Notes under the pieces: generated by a model
Told to the model about the DNA's origin: nothing
Databases searched by the model: none
What the model saw: the letters and a program-made list of their open reading frames with translations, nothing else
Program-made: the position numbers and the translations under genes
Shown here: in pieces, positions 9,676-13,868 of the stretch
Layout of the letters: each line of letters begins with the position of its first letter
Numbering within the stretch: the stretch's first letter is position 1
DNA from: Coemansia sp. RSA 1804
Lineage: Eukaryota > Kickxellomycota > Kickxellomycetes > Kickxellales > Kickxellaceae
Assembly (NCBI GenBank): GCA_027578815.1
Contig: JANBTH010000607.1
Span: forward strand, 1 to 13,868
DNA length: 13,868 nucleotides
Direction: 5' to 3'

Positions 9676-12633
9676 TTACTGCCTGACAAAGGCGGATCCG
9701 TAGTAGGAGGCGCCGGATTGCGCAGACCCAGGATTGTTCGCAGACGCTACAGCGGAGGGAGGAGCCTCGCCAGAAGCAGTGCCAAAGCTGACAGCAGTCT
9801 CATTCTGGCCTTGGCTTCCGCCCGCTGGGTACGACGAGACGGCTGATGCGTTTGACGCCGCCGCCTGCGCTGCAGCAACAGCAACAGCACTGTTGTGCGG
9901 CTGGTGGTGCTGTCTACTGTATCCTCCGCTGCTGTTGCTGTTGCTATTGTTATTGTTGTTGTTCCAGCGCCGCTGGCGCTGATACTCGCCAGACCCTCCG
10001 CTGTTGTTGCTGCCGCTGTTGTTGTTGTTGTTGCCGCGGCGGTCGCGCTGGTAGCTGTAGTGGTGGTGATGGTGGTAGTGTCCAGACCCAGCGCTGCCGG
10101 TGTGGCTGTTGCTGTTGCTGTTGCCGCTGGTCGTGGATCCTCCGTGGGTGCTTCCAGAGTCCTTTCCTCTGTGGCTGCCAGACCCCGCATGTCCGCCTGG
10201 ATAGTGCTGCTGATGCTGCTGCTGATGCTGCTGCTGATGCTGGTGTTGTTGTTGTGGTGGTGGAGGCGGACACACGAAGCTTCCATGCTGCTGCTGCTGC
10301 TGCTGTAACTGATGATGCTGTTGCTGATGATGATGCGCATGCTTGGGATCTCCACCTGGCTGCTGCGGCCACATGTACTGCGTGACAGGCACGTACTCGG
10401 CAATATTCGCGCCCTGAGTTGCCAGTCCACGAGAGCCTGCATCCGAGCCTGAGTACTGCGTGTAGTGATGAATCGACGAAGGCCGGCTGGATCCACCACG
10501 GTTCGATGCCGAATCGAGCGAGTTGATCGAATCGTTGTTGTCAGAGCCGCCGGTTGCCGCCGTCGACAGCGTAGTGGCATCGGCGTGCGGATACATGAAG
10601 GGCGCCGCCATCGAAAACCCAGCTGCTGCCGCTGCCATAGCGTGCTGGTACAGCGACTCTGACGACGCCATGCCTGCAAGCATCGGCGGATTCGGCGTGC
10701 TGCTGCCAAGGCTTCCTCCTGCTGCCTGGGGTTGTACTGGTGCTGGTGGTGCCTGCCACATGCTGCCGTCCATCGGCATGCCAAGCATAGCGCCCCCAAT
10801 CATCTGCTGTTGCTGCTGCTGCTGCTGTTGCTGCTGGATTGCTGCTGGTATCGCCTCAGCCGTGCCAGATAGTTGCTGCTGCTGCTGCTGCTGCTGCTGA
10901 TCGTCCTTTGCACCAGAACGCCCATCGCCGCTCCCGCTTGGCTGCAACCCGCCCTCACTCCCGCTTCCTGCAACTGGGCTCATCTCAGGCATACCGAACA
11001 TGTGCGGCGGAAAGAACCCGCCATACTGCATAGCAAGGTGAGGCACAAAGTGGTGCATGGGCATCATGCCGTACACGCCAGGCATCGACGGAATGCCTGT
11101 GGTAGCTCCTGCTGCTGCTGCCGGGCCTTGTGCGCCGGTGGCTGCCGACAGCCAGGTTGGCGCAGCGCCTGCGTGATGCGTACTATACACGCTGAACCCG
11201 GCAGGCGGCGCATCCGAGCCCATGATGTTTGCGGGGCCATGGGCCGGCGCTGGCATCTCAGTAGGCCCGGATGAAGCATTGTCGCTGCCGCTCTGCTGCA
11301 ACACGCTTGGATGCACGCCGCCCACTGGCGGGAGGGCTGGAGATAGGGCGAATCCGCCCGCGCGCTCGATTCCAGTAATTATTGCACTGCTTGCGTTGGA
11401 CGGGGACTGCGGAACGGGGAAAATCACACTGGGCACAGCAGCACTCGCATCCTTCGTCTCGCTCTGCTCGCTGCTGGCGCCGAGTGGCTGGAACGCTGGC
11501 GCGTTGTCAGCATCCTCTGCGTCGGAGCCATCGACAAGCTCAGCCGACGCAATAAACGTCAGTCCGCCAGGAGGCACCATAACGGTGGTGTTAAAGTCCT
11601 CGCTGTCGCTGTTGTCATCGCCGACAAATAGCGACGAAGGCCTCGGAATATCCACGCTCCGGTCCTCGCCTGCTTGCACAGCGCCTTCGCTGCTCAGAGG
11701 AGGCGCATCTGCCTTTGCATCAATACCGGGCGCCTGGCTCCTGGCGCGTGGCGCCAGCATCTGGTCAATAACGCCTGCAAGCTCCTTGTATGTCACAGCT
11801 CCAGTGGCTTGGCCGCCAATCCCAGCAATCGTCGCTCTATCGCGCTGCGCAAGACGCCGCAGGTGCATTGTGGCAGCAGGAGTGCTGTTGCGCGACATCG
11901 ACAGCTTCTCGTCATCGAAGACTGCGCCGGCGGCACTCTCGCCCTTTGCTTCTGCCAGAACCGCCTCGAAGAAGGCCTCAACCGCTGTGCGCTGCGCATC
12001 GTCCGCAGGCATTTCGCACCTCGTAACAGCATACACAAGACGGAGTGTCTGGCGGTGCACTTCGTCTTCGCTGGCAAGCGCGTTGTTCCATCCGCGCCTT
12101 TCCGCACTGTCAGCGCCGCCCACGGCCTTTTGCAGATCCTCCAGCTCTCTCACTATCGCCCGCAGCGTGGCCACCTTCGCGCCCATTGTCTCCGCTTCTG
12201 CCGCAGGCGCATCGCCGCCGCTCTCACGAGGCTCGCTGCTGACGCTGCCTGTTTTCTGCTCGCTGGCAACCGCCCGCTGCAGCTTCTTGCGAGCTGCCCG
12301 GAGACGCTTGGAGATGACATCCGAGGCGGATGTCTTTGTCTTTGCGCTTCCGTGCTGGTGGTTCTTTGCCTGGGAGCCGTTCTTTGGCCCCTGCTGCGAC
12401 GACCTGGGTGACAACGATGGCGACGGAATCGACGATGATGACGCTGACGATGATTGCTGCCGCTGGTCGCTTTTCCCCGCACCAGAGTCAGAACCCACTC
12501 CGCCTGCCACGGTGGCTGCTGCTTTTGCTCCTGACATGCTTGGCTTTGGTGCTTGGCCTAGCTGGACACCGTCATTCCTACCGGCACCTCCTCCCTGCTG
12601 CTGCGCACTACTGTTTGTTGTTTTCTTTGACAT
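9676..12633 (-). CDS. Gln/Asn-rich, candidate caprin-family RNP-granule protein
   Basis: A 985-residue protein from ATG at 12631-12633 to TAA at 9676-9678, no intron evident. Residues 1-100 are Ser/Gly/Lys-rich and disordered. About 105-295 look helical: a basic helix (RLRAARKKLQRAV), an acidic helix (LRAIVRELEDLQKAV), then segments containing QTLRLVYAV, VEAFFEAVL, TMHLRRLAQ and TYKELAGVIDQML. Their order and spacing recall the caprin-1 dimerisation region, especially the His-Leu helix followed by TYK-x-L-x3-I/V. Residues 356-368 (GGLTFIASAELVD) resemble the caprin motif that binds the G3BP NTF2-like domain. The rest is low complexity: Q9 (579-587), Q11 (600-610), His/Gln-rich about 760-815, and Asn/Ser/Gly with scattered Arg/Tyr (about 850-915), as in RNA-binding condensate proteins. 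Known caprins act with G3BP in stress granules and mRNA control. Assignment here is by-eye similarity; otherwise it is an unrecognised prion-like protein. The gene is real with high confidence, the family less so. Confidence 0.85.
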   Translation of the reverse strand: MSKKTTNSSAQQQGGGAGRNDGVQLGQAPKPSMSGAKAAATVAGGVGSDSGAGKSDQRQQSSSASSSSIPSPSLSPRSSQQGPKNGSQAKNHQHGSAKTKTSASDVISKRLRAARKKLQRAVASEQKTGSVSSEPRESGGDAPAAEAETMGAKVATLRAIVRELEDLQKAVGGADSAERRGWNNALASEDEVHRQTLRLVYAVTRCEMPADDAQRTAVEAFFEAVLAEAKGESAAGAVFDDEKLSMSRNSTPAATMHLRRLAQRDRATIAGIGGQATGAVTYKELAGVIDQMLAPRARSQAPGIDAKADAPPLSSEGAVQAGEDRSVDIPRPSSLFVGDDNSDSEDFNTTVMVPPGGLTFIASAELVDGSDAEDADNAPAFQPLGASSEQSETKDASAAVPSVIFPVPQSPSNASSAIITGIERAGGFALSPALPPVGGVHPSVLQQSGSDNASSGPTEMPAPAHGPANIMGSDAPPAGFSVYSTHHAGAAPTWLSAATGAQGPAAAAGATTGIPSMPGVYGMMPMHHFVPHLAMQYGGFFPPHMFGMPEMSPVAGSGSEGGLQPSGSGDGRSGAKDDQQQQQQQQQLSGTAEAIPAAIQQQQQQQQQQQMIGGAMLGMPMDGSMWQAPPAPVQPQAAGGSLGSSTPNPPMLAGMASSESLYQHAMAAAAAGFSMAAPFMYPHADATTLSTAATGGSDNNDSINSLDSASNRGGSSRPSSIHHYTQYSGSDAGSRGLATQGANIAEYVPVTQYMWPQQPGGDPKHAHHHQQQHHQLQQQQQQHGSFVCPPPPPQQQHQHQQQHQQQHQQHYPGGHAGSGSHRGKDSGSTHGGSTTSGNSNSNSHTGSAGSGHYHHHHHYSYQRDRRGNNNNNSGSNNSGGSGEYQRQRRWNNNNNNSNSNSSGGYSRQHHQPHNSAVAVAAAQAAASNASAVSSYPAGGSQGQNETAVSFGTASGEAPPSAVASANNPGSAQSGASYYGSAFVRQ

Positions 12634-13173
12634 GTGCTCTATCTTCTTCTACGTGGGGTAGTAACTCCGAATAAAAAACACCAACCTTTTCTTATTGAAG
12701 GCCAGCTAAAGCACAGAATGCAAAAAGAGAGAAATATAAAAGTAGAGATGACAACAATAAAAGTAACAAACAAACGCAACCTATTCTTATTCTTCAAGGT
12801 TTTGTACTTTGCAAAGAAGCAGCTGGTTTAAAGCAAAAACAGAAGAGAAGAAAACTAGCAAGAAGAGAGAGAAAATAGACATCATCCACAAGCTCCGAGC
12901 ATGCAGCCAGAAAAACAATATGCCAGCTGAAGCCCACGTAAGACATGCTTCCATCACACCTTCATAAAAAAACACAATGATCAAGCCAAAATGCTGCTGC
13001 TGCTATTACTCTATTGTAAAAAAAAACAATACACAAGACAAATCATTGGATCAAGAAGCTTTTGGGGGGAAGGAAGAAAAAGCTGATCTTGTTTTATTTT
13101 ACTTTATTAGACTTTTAATGCTGCTGATTATTTGTTTATTATAACACCACTTTATTGCTCTATTCAATATATT
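12634..13173. promoter_or_regulatory. Shared divergent upstream region of the caprin-like gene and MZT1
   Basis: 540 bp lie between two divergently oriented start codons, so both promoters and 5' UTRs should be inside. The region is AT-rich with purine-rich runs on the plus strand (about 12834-12880). A TATAAAAG at 12735-12742 lies too far from the MZT1 start to be assigned confidently. No other gene was recognised. A tiny upstream reading frame precedes MZT1 (listed separately). Confidence 0.45.
13118..13144 (+). other. Possible upstream ORF in the MZT1 5' leader
   Basis: ATG at 13118 opens an eight-codon frame (MLLIICLL) ending at TAA 13142-13144, 29 nt before the MZT1 ATG and in a different frame. 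It would matter only if transcription starts upstream of 13118, which the sequence cannot show. Confidence 0.25.
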
Positions 13174-13590
13174 ATGAGTGGCTTTGATACCAGACGTAAT
13201 GACCGCGATGGAGATACCTTGGATGGTACGCACAGCAGAGCCAGCCATAATCGGTGCTGCTCATTGGCAATGTTCAAGTGTTTTGTGTTACTTTGTCTCC
13301 TCCACCTGCTGAATTCCACTGCCAACTAACTAGATACTGACGAAATTCCGGTGCTTGTTCTTATAAACCCAACCCAACCCCCCCCCCCTTTTCTGTGTGT
13401 AGTCTTGGGAGAGCTGTCGCTAGAGGTCGGTGCCGGACTTACAAAGCAGCAGCTGGCTGTTGCCACCAAACTGCTGCGTCTGGGCGTAAATCCAAGCGCC
13501 CTTGTCGCAATCACTCAAGAGCTGCGCAAAGAAGCACAGTACGTCTCCGCGGAGCAAAGGTCGAGCAATGGACCGCAAACACGCCAGTAA
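13174..13590 (+). CDS. MZT1: MOZART1 (mitotic-spindle organizing protein 1); join(13174..13225, 13403..13590)
   Basis: A 79-residue adaptor of the gamma-tubulin complex. In known systems MZT1 binds the N-terminal extensions of GCP proteins and helps recruit and activate gamma-tubulin complexes at spindle pole bodies. The call rests on the core that appears only after splicing: DTLDVLGELSLEVGAGL, then LLRLGVNPSALVAI and TQELRKEAQ. This parallels the family pattern of RET-x-D-x-L-x-E-(I/L)-S, a Gly-Leu turn, (G)-(I/V)-NP-EAL and (I/T)-x-ELRK. The length is close to the roughly 80 residues usual for the family. The start is the only in-frame ATG. Exon 1 has 17 codons plus one base and the junction codon is G|TC (Val). 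The Arg/Gln/Ser-rich C-terminal tail is variable in the family. The gene is divergent from the caprin-like gene and convergent with eL37. Without splicing the frame is not recognisable. Confidence 0.88.
13226..13402 (+). other. Intron 1 of MZT1
   Basis: 177 nt, phase 1, donor GTACGC and acceptor GTGTAG. Candidate branch sites are CTAAC (13326-13330) and TACTGAC ending at 13341. The pyrimidine tract is dominated by an 11-C homopolymer (13378-13388) followed by TTTTCTGTGTG. The length is a multiple of three, but retained intron would hit an in-frame stop (the frame running through exon 1 ends near 13327-13329). Confidence 0.85.
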
Positions 13591-13736
13591 CCCCCCCTTT
13601 TCTTTCATAACCTTCCATCAATGTACTAATTGCAATAAACCAACAGCGAAAATAGAATGGAGGAGGGAGACCCAGAAATGAAGCTCATTTGTTTATCACA
13701 ACAGAAGAAAAAACCAAGCAAATTAAAAAAAGAGAC
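13591..13736. other. Convergent intergenic region, MZT1 / eL37
   Basis: 146 bp between two convergent stop codons. It holds a C7 run immediately after the MZT1 stop, the MZT1 AATAAA, and a purine-rich, A-tract stretch (13700-13735) that is the pyrimidine-rich 3' UTR of eL37 on the minus strand. Confidence 0.5.
13634..13639 (+). terminator. AATAAA polyadenylation signal of MZT1
   Basis: A perfect AATAAA lies 44 nt downstream of the MZT1 stop codon, at a suitable distance, inside the short gap before the convergent eL37 gene. Motif and position only. Confidence 0.5.
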
Positions 13737-13868
13737 TTAGTTTGTGGCCTTGACACCCTCACGGAAGCCGTTCTTGAAGCGAACATTGACAGTCTTCAGG
13801 TAACGCATGCGCCCGGTGCCGGTGGTCTTTCTGCGCTTGGCCTTCATGCCCCAGTTGTACGAGCGGAT
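13737..13868 (-). CDS. RPL37: 60S ribosomal protein eL37, C-terminal part (cut by window edge)
   Basis: On the minus strand the edge of the window reads directly in frame, giving 43 residues and a TAA stop (13737-13739). The residues YNWGMKAKRRKTTGTGRMRYLK and the tail RFKNGFREGVKATN match the C-terminal half of eukaryotic eL37, a small zinc-binding protein of the large ribosomal subunit of roughly 90-100 residues. The family signatures YNW, KAKRR, TTGTGRMR and GFREG are all visible. The N-terminal zinc-finger part (CxxC...CxxC), any introns and the promoter lie beyond base 13868. It is convergent with MZT1. The identification is strong despite the truncation. Confidence 0.95.
   Translation of the reverse strand: MRSYNWGMKAKRRKTTGTGRMRYLKTVNVRFKNGFREGVKATN

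Noticed and set aside
10200..10350. CRISPR-like or satellite array suggested by repeated CTG/TTG units
   Set aside because: The units are in-frame Gln/His codons of the minus-strand protein with irregular spacing; no spacers of constant length.
11222..12661. 479-codon plus-strand frame opposite the caprin-like gene
   Set aside because: Mirror frame of a GC-rich gene with codon bias that removes antisense stops. The product is a Ser/Ala/Pro mixture with no domain, while the minus strand has coherent helical and Q/N-rich segments.
13132..13329. Plus-strand frame starting at TTG 13132 and extending MZT1 exon 1 in both directions
   Set aside because: It has no ATG before 13174, and its 3' part is the MZT1 intron; only 13174-13225 is used.
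13351..13402. MLVLINPTQPPPPFLCVV as the N-terminus of the MZT1 core frame
   Set aside because: No ATG at the beginning (it starts at a non-ATG codon), and it is the intron branch and pyrimidine region. The spliced exon 1 restores the conserved MOZART1 helix.

Overview
The window is eukaryotic nuclear DNA, almost certainly from a fungus. Gene spacing is compact, there are short GT-AG introns, coding regions are GC-rich and intergenic DNA is strongly AT-rich. There is a fungal-type C2H2 transcription factor, and long Ala/Pro/Gln/Asn low-complexity stretches sit inside the proteins. An early-diverging lineage is possible, but I cannot name a taxon from the sequence alone.

Layout from left to right. 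(1) 65-1798, +: a three-finger C2H2 transcription factor whose fingers resemble the Crz1/Prz1/CrzA (calcineurin-responsive) class. (2) 1804-3672: an AT-rich gap of about 1.87 kb with no confident gene. (3) 3673-9520, +: a two-exon TAF2 gene (TFIID subunit). Its first exon (3673-3814) is joined across a 133-nt intron to one very long exon. The protein has the catalytically dead M1-aminopeptidase-like body and HEAT-like region of TAF2, and continues into three tandem bromodomains. (4) 9676-12633, -, convergent with TAF2: a 985-residue Gln/Asn/His/Gly-rich protein. Its ordered N-terminal third resembles the caprin dimerisation region, followed by a possible G3BP-binding-like short motif and then a long prion-like, RNA-binding-like tail. 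(5) 13174-13590, +: a small two-exon gene for MZT1/MOZART1, a gamma-tubulin complex adaptor of 79 residues. (6) 13737-13868, -: the C-terminal 43 residues of ribosomal protein eL37, cut by the window edge.

The genes are not an operon or a pathway cluster. They are ordinary housekeeping and regulatory neighbours: sequence-specific transcription, general transcription initiation, RNP granules or translation, microtubule nucleation, and the ribosome. The caprin-like gene and MZT1 are divergent and share a 540-bp intergenic region. TAF2/caprin-like and MZT1/eL37 are convergent pairs.

The most unusual points are the fusion of TAF2 with three bromodomains in one polypeptide, the candidate fungal caprin-family protein, and a G-quadruplex-capable C/G tract at the MZT1 3' splice site. 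All domain calls are by eye; no database search was run.
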